This document shows, piece by piece, positions 16,675-25,278 of a DNA stretch of 64,000 bases; the stretch's first letter is position 1, and the number at the start of each line of letters is the position of its first letter. Under the pieces are notes generated by a model that was not told the DNA's origin, ran no database searches, and worked only from the letters and a program-made list of their open reading frames with translations. The stretch is from Planomonospora sp. ID67723 (lineage in GTDB: Bacteria; Actinomycetota; Actinomycetes; Streptosporangiales; Streptosporangiaceae), in the NCBI RefSeq assembly GCF_015711605.1, contig NZ_JABTEZ010000005.1, forward strand, positions 434,001 to 498,000, written 5' to 3'. The position numbers were made by a program, and so were the translations under genes.

Positions 16675-17796
16675 TCACGAGATCTTGAGAGACTTCAGCA
16701 CGCGGTTGGTCACCGAGAAGTCGAGGTTGTCCGGGACGGACATGTACAGCAGCGCCGGGCGCTTGCCCGCTCCCCGGTCCACGAGCACGAAGGTGACCCG
16801 CTCCTTCTTCCACTTCCAGCCGTAGGCCTCCGACGACCGGGTGAAGTCCAGGTCGAGCGTGAGCTGCCGGGCGGGCTTGCCGTCGATCGTGATGGCCTTG
16901 TCCTCGACGACCTTCCGGAGGTGCTGCGGCTCGTAGAAGACCGGCTCGATCGCGTGGAGCAGGGTCGCCAGCGTCCCCTTCATGCTCTCGGGGCCGGAGT
17001 AGTCGAAACTGGCCGGCAACTCCGCGGTGTAGATGTTGCCGAGCCAGTTGTTGCCCTTGCCGTCGTAGTTCTCGTGGGACATCGTCACGACGCCGCTGGT
17101 CCAGGCGATCCCCAGCGGGTTGGGGGCGTTGATCTGCGGAACCTGCCACCTGTCGTCGGGGGAGTCGTAGGACAGGCCGGTCACCGGGTCGGTGACGCGC
17201 TTGCCGTCCGGCTGGGGGAGCTTGCCGGGAAGCGGTGCTTGGGACGGCGTGGGGGTGGGCGTAGGGGTGGGGGTGGGCTGCGTCACGGACGGCGAGGGAG
17301 TGGGATTGCCCGCCGCCGGGGTCTTCTCCGGGTTGAGCAGGAAGAAGGCCGCAGCCACGATCGCGGCGATCAGGACGACGGCCCCGGTGCCGCCCAGGAT
17401 CCACGGCAGCCGGCTCCTGCCGCCTCCCGCCGGTCCGGCGGGAGAGCCGGCCGGCCCGCCGTACCCCGGAACCGGCAACTGCGCGGTGCCGCCGGGCGCA
17501 CCGCTCCACTGGGGCTGCTGGATCTGGGCCGTCGTGCCGCCCGGAGGCGGCACGGACGGGTTCGGCGGCGCCACGTTCCGGGGGGCCGTCCCCTGCGGCT
17601 CCGTTCCGGCCGGACCCTGCGCTCCCGTGCCGGCGGGGGAGGGGAACGGGCCGGTCGGCGCCGTCGGCGCCGCGGGCTGCCCGCCCGGCGTGTCCGTCGA
17701 GTGGGTGGCGTCGGTCCACTGGTTGCCGTCCCACCACCGCAACTGCGGAGAACCGTAGGGATCGGGGTACCAACCTGCGGGGGTTTGCGTGGTCAT
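16675..17796 (-). CDS. DUF2510 membrane-anchored protein
   Basis: A 373-residue protein. The N-terminus has the DUF2510 signature [18 protein letters not shown], a short Trp-rich module common in actinobacterial membrane proteins. A Pro/Gly-rich cytoplasmic linker (about residues 30-125), one TM helix (about 130-155), a Thr-Pro repeat, and a roughly 190-residue extracellular domain of mixed alpha/beta character follow. The extracellular part is not recognised. The start was placed at ATG 17796, twelve codons inside the longest frame, because the DUF2510 motif begins right after it. It lies between the pseudokinase and orn on the same strand. Confidence 0.7.
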   Translation of the reverse strand: MTTQTPAGWYPDPYGSPQLRWWDGNQWTDATHSTDTPGGQPAAPTAPTGPFPSPAGTGAQGPAGTEPQGTAPRNVAPPNPSVPPPGGTTAQIQQPQWSGAPGGTAQLPVPGYGGPAGSPAGPAGGGRSRLPWILGGTGAVVLIAAIVAAAFFLLNPEKTPAAGNPTPSPSVTQPTPTPTPTPTPSQAPLPGKLPQPDGKRVTDPVTGLSYDSPDDRWQVPQINAPNPLGIAWTSGVVTMSHENYDGKGNNWLGNIYTAELPASFDYSGPESMKGTLATLLHAIEPVFYEPQHLRKVVEDKAITIDGKPARQLTLDLDFTRSSEAYGWKWKKERVTFVLVDRGAGKRPALLYMSVPDNLDFSVTNRVLKSLKIS

Positions 17797-17851
17797 GGCC
17801 GCCAGAGTAGTAAGAACCGGAATGTGCTGCATTCCGGACTTGCCATGACAA

Positions 17852-19267
17852 TCATGAACATCTATAGGTGAAGCTTGCCTTGTCCTCCAGTTTCGCGCCT
17901 TCGGGCACCGGGGACAGCAGCCGCAGGGTGGCCGTTCCCTTGAAGCTGCCCTCGCCCTTGACGGTCCATTCGAGGCTCACCTCGTGTGAGGTCTCCCCGG
18001 CGGCCACCGTGTCGGTCTGCTCGATCGGCGCCTTGCGGTCGCTCCGCTTCCACTGGTAGCGGATCTCGCCGGCCTCCCCGTTGGTCGTGAGCACTCCGCG
18101 GATCTTGACGGTCGTGTCGCAGCCCTGCGTCTTCTTCGGCGTGATCACGTCGATCTTCGCCACGGTCAGCGGCGACGCGGGCCCCCGCAGCAACCAGACG
18201 ATCAGGGCCACCAGGATCAGCAGCGCCAGGATCACGGTGGAGAGCACCGTACGGCGCCGACCGGCCCTCGCCCGGGGCGCCCGGAAGTCCCGAGGCCGCC
18301 CGGGCCGGTCACCGGGGAGCTCCGTCTCCTGCTGGTCCCGGCCGGCGCGCCAGATCTGCTCCGCGGTCGTCTCCGCCGGAACCCCCGGGCCGAACCGCAT
18401 GACGACGTCGTCGGTACGGCCCGCCCCGGTCGTGGGAGCGTGCAGCAGGGTGACGATGTCCCCCTCGTCCTTCCTCCCGGCCGAGGCGGCCGAGGCGGGA
18501 GCCGGGCGCGCGGCCCGGGTGGGCACGTCGTGGGCGGCCCACCAGTGCAGCGTCTCCACCAGCCTGTCACGGGTGGGGAACCCCTGCGGCAGCAGGTCGC
18601 GTCCGGCGAGCAGGGTGTCCCTGGCCGGGGCGAGACCGTGGGTGGAGGCTGTCGCCGCAGCCCGTTCGAACAGCTCGGCGGGGCGGGGAGCGCCCGCAGA
18701 CCAGGTCGCGGCCAGCCCTCGGGCGAGCGCCGCCCAGGCCGCCACATCCCGCTCCGGTGCCGCCGGCCGCCCGTGCAGGGCGTCGGCCAGGCCGCGTTCG
18801 GCGAGCAGCGCCGTACCGTCGGCGGCGATCACCACGGTGCCGGGGTGGAGGGCTCCGTGGGCGAGCCCCGCGGCGTGCACGGTCAGCAGGGTCTGCGCGG
18901 TCTCCACCAGGATGGTGGCCGCGCTGCCCGCGTCGGGCCGCGGCGCGCCGGGCGCCTCGGCCAGCAGGTCGGTCACGGTCGGGCTGACCGGGTCCGCGGT
19001 GAGCAGCCAGAGTTCGTCGTGCGCCGAGACCAGGTCGGCGACCGGGACCAGCCCGGTCAGCCCGCCCTGGGCCAGTCTGCGGTCGGCGACCACGGCCGCG
19101 ACCAGCCGGTCGCGCGCCGCCGGATCGGCGACCAGGCGCGGGTCGAACCTGAGCACGCCCGCGGGCCTGCCGTCGGCCGAGAGCGCCGAGGACCATGTGC
19201 CGAGCTCGCCGATCCACGTCCGTCCGGTCAGCCGGAACCCGCTGACCTCCCCCCGATGAGTGTTCAC
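17852..19267 (-). CDS. Pseudokinase-like membrane protein with extracellular domain
   Basis: A 471-residue protein. Residues 1-240 resemble a degraded protein-kinase domain: VHAAGLAHGALHPGTVVI occupies the place of the HRD catalytic loop, but the Asp is absent, and neither a VAIK lysine nor a DFG motif is visible. A Pro/Arg-rich linker leads to one TM helix (about 343-363), and a C-terminal roughly 110-residue extracellular domain with two cysteines (CDTTVKIRG and the final YRCS) looks Ig-like. It starts 20 bp after the preceding kinase stop, so it is probably co-expressed and may partner with that kinase. Catalytic activity is unlikely. Confidence 0.65.
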   Translation of the reverse strand: MNTHRGEVSGFRLTGRTWIGELGTWSSALSADGRPAGVLRFDPRLVADPAARDRLVAAVVADRRLAQGGLTGLVPVADLVSAHDELWLLTADPVSPTVTDLLAEAPGAPRPDAGSAATILVETAQTLLTVHAAGLAHGALHPGTVVIAADGTALLAERGLADALHGRPAAPERDVAAWAALARGLAATWSAGAPRPAELFERAAATASTHGLAPARDTLLAGRDLLPQGFPTRDRLVETLHWWAAHDVPTRAARPAPASAASAGRKDEGDIVTLLHAPTTGAGRTDDVVMRFGPGVPAETTAEQIWRAGRDQQETELPGDRPGRPRDFRAPRARAGRRRTVLSTVILALLILVALIVWLLRGPASPLTVAKIDVITPKKTQGCDTTVKIRGVLTTNGEAGEIRYQWKRSDRKAPIEQTDTVAAGETSHEVSLEWTVKGEGSFKGTATLRLLSPVPEGAKLEDKASFTYRCS

Positions 19268-19287
19268 GATCGCGCTCGTCCCACCAT

Positions 19288-20958
19288 CTACCGCCGCCTC
19301 CGATGCCGTCCCGCCATGCCGCGCTTCACCGCCAGTGTGAACGGAACCGCGCCGCTCGTCACCAGCCCGAGGGCCAGGAGCGCCGAGGGGGCGGCCGTGG
19401 CGGGCGGGGACGTCTCCCGCCTCGGCTCACCGGACCCCGGCGACTCCCCGTCGTTCGGGGTCCCCCCGTCCCCCGTGGACGTGGGCGTGGGCGAGTCGGT
19501 GCTCCGGGACGGCGTGGGATCGATCGTGCTCTGGGCCGGTGTCGGCGTGGGGACGGGCGTCGGGGTGGACGTCCTCGTCGGCCGCGTGTCCGGGATGCCG
19601 ATATCGGCACCGTCCTCCTCGGAGGGGGCGGGCGTCGGTGTCCCGGCCGGTGTCCCGGCCGGTGTCCTGGTCGGTTTCCTCGTCGGCTTCCTGGTGGGCG
19701 TCGTCGACGGCGTGGGCGACGGGCTGGCCCCGGCGGTGGGTGCCGCCGGCGGGGGGCTGGAGGTCTGGGTCGGGGACGTCGCCGGGGTCGGCTCGGCGGT
19801 GTCCTCCACCGGCGGCTCCACCGGATCCTCGGTCTCCTCGGCCGGGACGGCCGGTTCCGAGGGCCCGGAGGACGCCGCGGTCGGGGTGGTGACCGCGCTC
19901 TGCGGCCGGATCGCGGTGTCACCTCCGGAGCTGACCAGTACGGCGATCACGCCGCCGATCACCGCGACGGCCCCGGCACCGATCAGGATCTTGGTACTCA
20001 GCCTGCCGAGCAGCGACGCGCGGTCGCCGTCGCCGAGGTCGGTCTCCGCGAGGGAGGTGTCGGCTTCCGGCGACTTGCCGTCCAGGGGGAACAGCGCCGC
20101 CAGCAGCCCGGCGAGGCCTGCAAGGCGGCGGCGGCCGCGCTCCTGCCAGTCCGGTCCGTAGGCGTCGACGGCGACCGCCTCCAGCTCGGTGAGGAAGGCG
20201 GCGGCGGTCGGCGGTCGGTCGGCCGGATGCTTGGCCAGCCCGCGTTCCACCAGTCCCTGCAGCGCGGGCGGGACCTCCTCGACGGGCGGAGGCATGGCCT
20301 GGTGCTGCCGGGCCAGCGCGGGGACGCTCGGCGCGCGGAAGGGCCGGGCGCCCGTCAGGCACTCGAAGAACACGACGGTGGCGGCGTAGACGTCGGTGGC
20401 CGGACCGGCGGGGGCGCCCGTCCACTGCTCGGGGGCCATGTACGGCGGTGTGCCCGCGGGGTTGTCCCCGTCGCCGGAGCGGATCGCGATGCCGAAGTCG
20501 ACGAGCCTGCTCGTCCCGTCCGCCTCGACCATCACGTTCTCCGGCTTGAAGTCGCGGTGCACGACTCCCGCCCGGTGCGCGGCGGCCAGCCCCAGGAGCG
20601 AGCCCTTGAGCACGAGGAGCGCGGCCTCGGGGCCGGTCGGACCCTCCGAGCGGAGGATGGCGCGCAGGGCGACGCCGTCGACCAGCTCCATGACGATGGC
20701 CGCGCCCTCGCCGGTCTCGACGTAGTCGTACAGCCGTACGGTGTGCCGGTCGTTCAGGCTGTGCAGCACCCGGGCCTCGTGCCGGAAGCGGGCCACGAAG
20801 CTGACGTCCGAGCGGAGCTCGTCGGAGAGATACTTGATCGCTACCAGGACGTCCTCGGCGTCGTGCCGTGCCATCACCACGCGCCCGGCGGCACCGGCGC
20901 CCAGTTCGCGGATCTCCGTATAGCCGGGGACCCGCCAGGCCGATGGCATGCCGTACAT
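19288..20958 (-). CDS. Receptor-like serine/threonine protein kinase
   Basis: A 556-residue PknB-type kinase. The kinase domain (about residues 10-270) has the glycine loop GAGAAGRV, AIKY with Lys42, HRDFKPEN (134-141), DFG (154-156) and APEQ. A cytoplasmic linker, a TM helix (about 323-343) and a long Thr/Pro-rich extracellular stalk follow, with KPTRKPTR and AGTPAGTP repeats. A second hydrophobic stretch (about 526-544) ends in a basic RHRRRR tail, an arrangement like a sorting signal but without LPxTG. ATG 20958 is chosen because GAGGAGA lies 5 nt upstream. No PASTA domain is present, so the ligand is unknown. Confidence 0.9.
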   Translation of the reverse strand: MYGMPSAWRVPGYTEIRELGAGAAGRVVMARHDAEDVLVAIKYLSDELRSDVSFVARFRHEARVLHSLNDRHTVRLYDYVETGEGAAIVMELVDGVALRAILRSEGPTGPEAALLVLKGSLLGLAAAHRAGVVHRDFKPENVMVEADGTSRLVDFGIAIRSGDGDNPAGTPPYMAPEQWTGAPAGPATDVYAATVVFFECLTGARPFRAPSVPALARQHQAMPPPVEEVPPALQGLVERGLAKHPADRPPTAAAFLTELEAVAVDAYGPDWQERGRRRLAGLAGLLAALFPLDGKSPEADTSLAETDLGDGDRASLLGRLSTKILIGAGAVAVIGGVIAVLVSSGGDTAIRPQSAVTTPTAASSGPSEPAVPAEETEDPVEPPVEDTAEPTPATSPTQTSSPPPAAPTAGASPSPTPSTTPTRKPTRKPTRTPAGTPAGTPTPAPSEEDGADIGIPDTRPTRTSTPTPVPTPTPAQSTIDPTPSRSTDSPTPTSTGDGGTPNDGESPGSGEPRRETSPPATAAPSALLALGLVTSGAVPFTLAVKRGMAGRHRRRR

Positions 20959-21076
20959 AACGGTCTCCTCAGTTGCCTGGGCCCCCACCCGTAACAGACG
21001 GACCGTAGTTTAGCCATAAGATCACGGATTCCGCTGATAAATAGCGAATCGGCACCGCAAGGGTGGTGAGCGGTGA

Positions 21077-22954
21077 TTATCCGTTCTGACTGGATCCTGG
21101 GATCTTCCCCGGGAGCTTGGTGACCTTCGGCGTCGGCTTGACGGTGACCTTCGGCGTGGCCTTGACCGTGACCTTCGGTGTCGGTCTGGCGGTGGACTCG
21201 CCGGGCGGCGGCGGAGGAGGCGTACGGGTGGCCGTGGGCTTGGGATCGCTCGTCTGCGTGGGTTCGGGACACGCGACGGTCGGGCCCGTCACCCGGTCGG
21301 AGCGGCCCGAGGGCAGGCCGGTCGCCACCACGCTCCAGCGGGAACCGCAGGGCGCCTTCGGGAACGTGAACCTGACCGTCTCGGTGTAGCTCGTCGTCCC
21401 GGCCATCGGCACGATGGTCTGCCGGCTCACCCGGCCCACCTGGAAGACGACCCGCAGGCGCACCGGCCGGGCGTTCGCGGCCTTCACGGTGACCGTCGCG
21501 GTGGCCAGGCCTCGGGGGCCGAGACCGGCACGCAGCACGTCCACCCCCCGCACCCGCGGCTTCGGGACCGGAGTGGCGCTCGGCGTGGGTGTGGCCGTGG
21601 CGGTCGGCGTGGCGGTCGGCGTGGCGATCGGCGTGGGGGTGGGGGTGGGGGACGGTTTCGGGGACGTCGGAGGAGACGCAGGCGGGGACGGGCTCCCGGC
21701 GGGGGTGGCCGTGGCGGCGGGCGCGCCCGAGGGGGAGCCGGACGGCCCTGTGACGGACGGCTCGGGGAGGCCGGCCCCTCCGGCCGGGTCCGTGGCCGGC
21801 CCCGGCGGCTGCGCCGAGGGCGGTCCCGAGCCGCCCGGCGGGGACGGGGAGAGGGCCTCCGGGCTCGGGACCCCCGGGATCGGGGACGAGGCCGGCGGCG
21901 CGGCGGCGGCGACGTCGATGCGCTGCGGCTGCGCGGGCCGGCCCGCGGCCAGCACGTAGACGCTGACACCGCCGGCGACCAGAACCAGGCCGGCCCCGGT
22001 CGCGACCCCCGCCGCCTTCCTGCGCAGCCCGCCCAGGACGGTGCGGAAGAGGGTGGTCCCGGCTCCGGCGCGCGGCGGGCCGAGCCGGAACAGCAGCGGG
22101 AGCAGCAGCGCCAGCGCGGCCAGCCGCCGGCGCCCGCGTTCCTCCCAGTCCTCGCCGTACCCCGCCACGGCCGCGGCCTCCAGCTCGGCCACGAAGCGGG
22201 CGGCGGTGGCCGGCCGGTCCGCCGGGTCCTTCGCCAGTCCCCGGGCGACCAGGTCCCGGACGGGTTCGGGTACGTCGTCCACGGGGATCGGGGCGCTGCG
22301 GTGCTGGTGCATCAGCACGGCCCGCTCGGTCGAGCGGTACGGCCGCTGCCCGGTCAGGCACTCGTAGAAGACCGTCGTGGCGGCGTACACGTCCGTGGCG
22401 GGAGAGGCCGGGCCGCCCGTCCACTGCTCGGGAGCCATGTAGGGCGGCGTGCCGGCGGGCCGGTCCGCCTGGCCGGTCCGCACGGCGATGCCGAAGTCCA
22501 CCAGCTTGCTGGCGCCGTCCGCCTGGACGAGCACGTTCTCCGGCTTGTAGTCGCGGTGCACCACGCCGAGCCCGTGCGCCGCGCCCAGACCGGTGAGCGA
22601 GCCCTTGAGCACGACGAGAGCGGCCTCCGGGCCGGTCGAGCCGTGCTCGCGGAGCAGCTCGCGCAGGGAGACGGCGTCGACGGCCTCCATCACGATCGCG
22701 GCGTTCCCCGAGTCCTCGATGTACTCGTAGAGCCGTGCCACGTTGGGGTCGGCGAGCTCCACCAGGAGCCGGGCCTCCTCGCGGAAGCGCGGCAGGAACT
22801 CCGGATCGCCCCTGAGGTCGTCGGCGAGGTATTTGACCGCGACCCGGACGCCCGAGGCGTCGTGCCGGGCGAGCACCACCCGGCCGCCACCGCCCGCGCC
22901 GAGTTCGCGCAGCTCGGTGTATCCGGGCGGGCTCCATCCGCTGGCCGTCATCAC
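21077..22954 (-). CDS. Receptor-like serine/threonine protein kinase, paralogue
   Basis: A 625-residue kinase closely related to its downstream neighbour. Kinase motifs: GAGGGGRV, AVKY with Lys41, HRDYKPEN (133-140), DFG (153-155) and APEQWTGG. A TM helix (about 317-338) is followed by Pro/Ser and Thr-Pro repeats, then a roughly 105-residue folded extracellular domain (about 470-575) with two Cys (APCGSRW, VACPEP), and a C-terminal Pro-Lys-Val-Thr repeat tail. The stop is 118 bp before the next kinase start. Tandem duplication followed by replacement of the extracellular part explains the pair. Confidence 0.9.
   Translation of the reverse strand: MMTASGWSPPGYTELRELGAGGGGRVVLARHDASGVRVAVKYLADDLRGDPEFLPRFREEARLLVELADPNVARLYEYIEDSGNAAIVMEAVDAVSLRELLREHGSTGPEAALVVLKGSLTGLGAAHGLGVVHRDYKPENVLVQADGASKLVDFGIAVRTGQADRPAGTPPYMAPEQWTGGPASPATDVYAATTVFYECLTGQRPYRSTERAVLMHQHRSAPIPVDDVPEPVRDLVARGLAKDPADRPATAARFVAELEAAAVAGYGEDWEERGRRRLAALALLLPLLFRLGPPRAGAGTTLFRTVLGGLRRKAAGVATGAGLVLVAGGVSVYVLAAGRPAQPQRIDVAAAAPPASSPIPGVPSPEALSPSPPGGSGPPSAQPPGPATDPAGGAGLPEPSVTGPSGSPSGAPAATATPAGSPSPPASPPTSPKPSPTPTPTPIATPTATPTATATPTPSATPVPKPRVRGVDVLRAGLGPRGLATATVTVKAANARPVRLRVVFQVGRVSRQTIVPMAGTTSYTETVRFTFPKAPCGSRWSVVATGLPSGRSDRVTGPTVACPEPTQTSDPKPTATRTPPPPPPGESTARPTPKVTVKATPKVTVKPTPKVTKLPGKIPGSSQNG
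21120..21191. repeat. Three 24-bp tandem repeats in the kinase tail
   Basis: Three units beginning GTGACCTTCGG (at 21120, 21144 and 21168) encode successive TPKVTVK-type units on the minus strand at the C-terminus of the kinase. Repeat number could vary between strains. Confidence 0.8.
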
Positions 22955-23020
22955 GCCCCCCTCTGGGTGCGGGTCCTCCTGTGAGACGCGCGGTCCGGCC
23001 GTCTGGTTGGCCGGTGGGCC

Positions 23021-23671
23021 TTACCCGATGGTTATGGTTCGGGACGCGATGTGCCGGGGAACCTCCAGCTCCGCGGTCATCGCGGGATCGGGCTCGGGAA
23101 CGCCCCAGGTCGTGCGGAGCGGCAGGACCCCCGCCCAGATCGGCAGCGCGTAGTCCTCCTCGTCGTCCACCGGCGGGCCCTGCCGCACCTTCACCGAGGC
23201 CTCGGCGAGGGAGAGGGCGAGCACGGCCGTGGCGGCGAGCTCCTTGCGGGTCGGCGGGCGGACGGCGTCCCACTGGCCGGGGGCGAGCTGCTCGGTGATC
23301 GCGCGGAGCCCGGCCAGATGCTCCTCGGGGTCCTCGACCAGGCGGGGCAGGCCGTAGATCATGGCGGAACGGTAGTTGACCGAGTGGTGGAAGGCGGAGC
23401 GGGCCAGCACGATGCCGTCCAGGTGGGTGACGGTGACGCAGACCTCGCCGGAGCCGCCGGCGCGCAGCGAGGCGGCTCCGGTGGAGCCGTGCAGGTACAG
23501 GGTGTCGCCGATGCGGCCGTAGCCGGTGGGGACGACCATCGGGACGCCGCCGGCCACGACGCCCAGATGACAGATCAGCCCGGCGTCCAGCACCGCGTAG
23601 AGGTCGTCGCGGTCCGTGCGGGCCCGCTGCTTGCCGCGGCCGAGGGTGGTGCGGGGAGTCGTGGAGAGCAT
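23021..23671 (-). CDS. Pyridoxamine 5'-phosphate oxidase family protein
   Basis: A 216-residue flavin-binding split-barrel protein of the NimA/PPOX-like group. ICHLGVVAGGVPMVVPTGYG (about residues 34-53) and LYLHGSTGAAS (about 59-69) form the FMN-binding barrel; FHHSVNYRSAMIYG is also characteristic. The enzyme activity of this subgroup is mostly unknown. It is divergent from a MocR regulator, which often controls such a neighbour, across about 67 bp holding an AGTGGAC/GTCCACT inverted repeat. Confidence 0.85.
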   Translation of the reverse strand: MLSTTPRTTLGRGKQRARTDRDDLYAVLDAGLICHLGVVAGGVPMVVPTGYGRIGDTLYLHGSTGAASLRAGGSGEVCVTVTHLDGIVLARSAFHHSVNYRSAMIYGLPRLVEDPEEHLAGLRAITEQLAPGQWDAVRPPTRKELAATAVLALSLAEASVKVRQGPPVDDEEDYALPIWAGVLPLRTTWGVPEPDPAMTAELEVPRHIASRTITIG

Positions 23672-23687
23672 GCCCCTAACCTAGGAA

Positions 23688-23714
23688 AAAGTGGACATCA
23701 GGAACACGTCCACT
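23688..23714. promoter_or_regulatory. MocR/PdxR-type operator in the divergent region
   Basis: AAAGTGGAC (23688-23696) followed by GTCCACT (23708-23714) makes an inverted repeat, AGTGGAC-N11-GTCCACT. The AAAGTGG half-site resembles the motif reported for actinobacterial PdxR/MocR regulators. It lies 17 bp from the flavoprotein start and 25 bp from the preferred regulator start, so one bound protein could repress or activate both genes. Confidence 0.6.
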
Positions 23715-23738
23715 CCTCGCCGCTTCCAGGAGACCACT

Positions 23739-25256
23739 TTGCCCCGCCCGCCCACCGACCCCCCTGCCCCTGCAGCCCGTGTTCCTGGGGCCCGCGCCTC
23801 TGGGGCCCGCGCTTCTGGGACCCGCGGCGTGCCCCGTTCCGCCCGGCTCGTCGATCTGCCCGTCTCGGTGGACCGCGACCTCCCGGTTCCCCTCTCGGTC
23901 CAGCTCGCCGGCCGCCTCCGCCTCGCGATGCGTGACGGCACCCTCAAATCCGGCGAGCGCCTGTCCTCCACCCGCGACCTGTCCCGCCAGCTCGGCGTCA
24001 GCCGTACCGTCGTCACCGAGGCCTACCAGCAGCTCTACGCCGAGGGCTGGCTCGAAGGCCGCCACGGTTCCGGCACCTACGTGGCGGACCTGGAGGTCCC
24101 CCCGCCGCACGGCCCCGCCGCCTCCGGCCCCGGGCATCTCACCGCTCCCGCCGGCGGCCGGCACCGCGGACACCGGGAGACGGCGCCGCACGGCGGGGAG
24201 GTGATCGACCTGCGGCCGGGACGGCCGTGGGTGAAGGACTACGACGAGGCCGCCTGGCGCAGGGCCTGGCGGCGGGCGGCCGAGCTGCCGCCGGGGGACG
24301 ACCCGGACCCGTACGGGCTGCCCCGGCTGCGGGAGGCGCTGGCGGTGCACCTGCGCAGAACCAGGGGGATCGCGGTCGGCCCGGAGAACATCATGGTCAC
24401 GCGGGGCACGGGGAACGGGCTCGACCTGGTCGCGGCCACCTTCCTGCGTCCCGGCGACCGGGCGGGCGTCGAGGATCCCGGCTACCGCAAGGCCCGCAAC
24501 ATCTTCGCGGCCCGGGGCGCCGAGGTCGTCCCCTGCCCGGTGGACGACGACGGAGTCGTGGTGGACGACATCCCCGGCGGTCTCCGCGTCCTCTACACCA
24601 CCCCCGCCCACCAGTACCCTCTCGGCGGGCGCCTGCCCATCCCGCGCCGCGAACGCCTGCTGGCCTGGGCCCGGCGCGGTGGCGCGCTCGTGGTGGAGGA
24701 CGACTACGACGCCGAGTTCCGCTACGACGTGGCCCCGCTGCCCGCCCTGTACGGTCTCGACCCGGGCCGGGTGATCCTGCTGGGCACCCTCTCCAAGAGC
24801 CTCTCGCCGGACATCGGCGTCGGCTGGCTGGTCGCCGTCCCCGAGCTGCTCGACGCGGTCGCCCGGACCCGCGAGGCCCTGGCCGACCGGACCGGGGGCC
24901 CGGCCCAGCAGGCGGTGGCCGTCCTCCTCGAAAGGGGGGACCTCGACCGGCACCTGCGCCGCATGCGGCTGGAGTACGCCCGGCGGCGGGCCGCGATCGT
25001 GGCGGGGCTCGGCTCCCGGGTCAGGGGCGGCACCGCCGGGCTGCACGTCATGGTCGAGATCCCCGGGCACGCGCTCCCGGCCCTGGTGGAGGCCGCGGGG
25101 GAGCGCGGCGTGCTGCTCGACAGCACGCTCCGCCACCACCACGGCCCGTCGCACAGGCATGGCCTCGTGCTCGGGTACGGCTCCGCCTCGCTGTCCCAGG
25201 TCAAGCGGGGGGTCGCGGTGCTCGCGGAGCTGATGGGGCCGCCGCCCGCCGGATGA
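23739..25256 (+). CDS. MocR-family (GntR/aminotransferase) transcriptional regulator
   Basis: A 505-residue fusion of a winged-helix GntR domain (about residues 36-105; motif SSTRDLSRQLGVSRTVV) with a type-I aminotransferase-like domain (about 140-500). The PLP-binding Lys lies in LGTLSKSLSPDIG, and VVEDDYDAEFRYD is conserved in PdxR/MocR proteins. PLP or a derivative is the likely effector. I prefer the TTG at 23739 (AGGAGA 5 nt upstream); the frame also has a GTG at 23691, but that codon lies inside the apparent operator. A 15-bp triplicated repeat near the N-terminus gives an ARASG-type repeat in the protein, outside the folded domains. Confidence 0.9.
   Translation: MPRPPTDPPAPAARVPGARASGARASGTRGVPRSARLVDLPVSVDRDLPVPLSVQLAGRLRLAMRDGTLKSGERLSSTRDLSRQLGVSRTVVTEAYQQLYAEGWLEGRHGSGTYVADLEVPPPHGPAASGPGHLTAPAGGRHRGHRETAPHGGEVIDLRPGRPWVKDYDEAAWRRAWRRAAELPPGDDPDPYGLPRLREALAVHLRRTRGIAVGPENIMVTRGTGNGLDLVAATFLRPGDRAGVEDPGYRKARNIFAARGAEVVPCPVDDDGVVVDDIPGGLRVLYTTPAHQYPLGGRLPIPRRERLLAWARRGGALVVEDDYDAEFRYDVAPLPALYGLDPGRVILLGTLSKSLSPDIGVGWLVAVPELLDAVARTREALADRTGGPAQQAVAVLLERGDLDRHLRRMRLEYARRRAAIVAGLGSRVRGGTAGLHVMVEIPGHALPALVEAAGERGVLLDSTLRHHHGPSHRHGLVLGYGSASLSQVKRGVAVLAELMGPPPAG
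23785..23829. repeat. Three 15-bp tandem repeats inside the MocR gene
   Basis: Units beginning CTGGGGCCCGCGC at 23785 and 23800 and a diverged CTGGGACCCGCGG at 23815 encode ARASG-like repeats near the protein's N-terminus. Being a multiple of three, copy-number change would not break the frame. Confidence 0.8.
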
Positions 25257-25278
25257 CGCACCCCGGCGGGCGGCGGCC

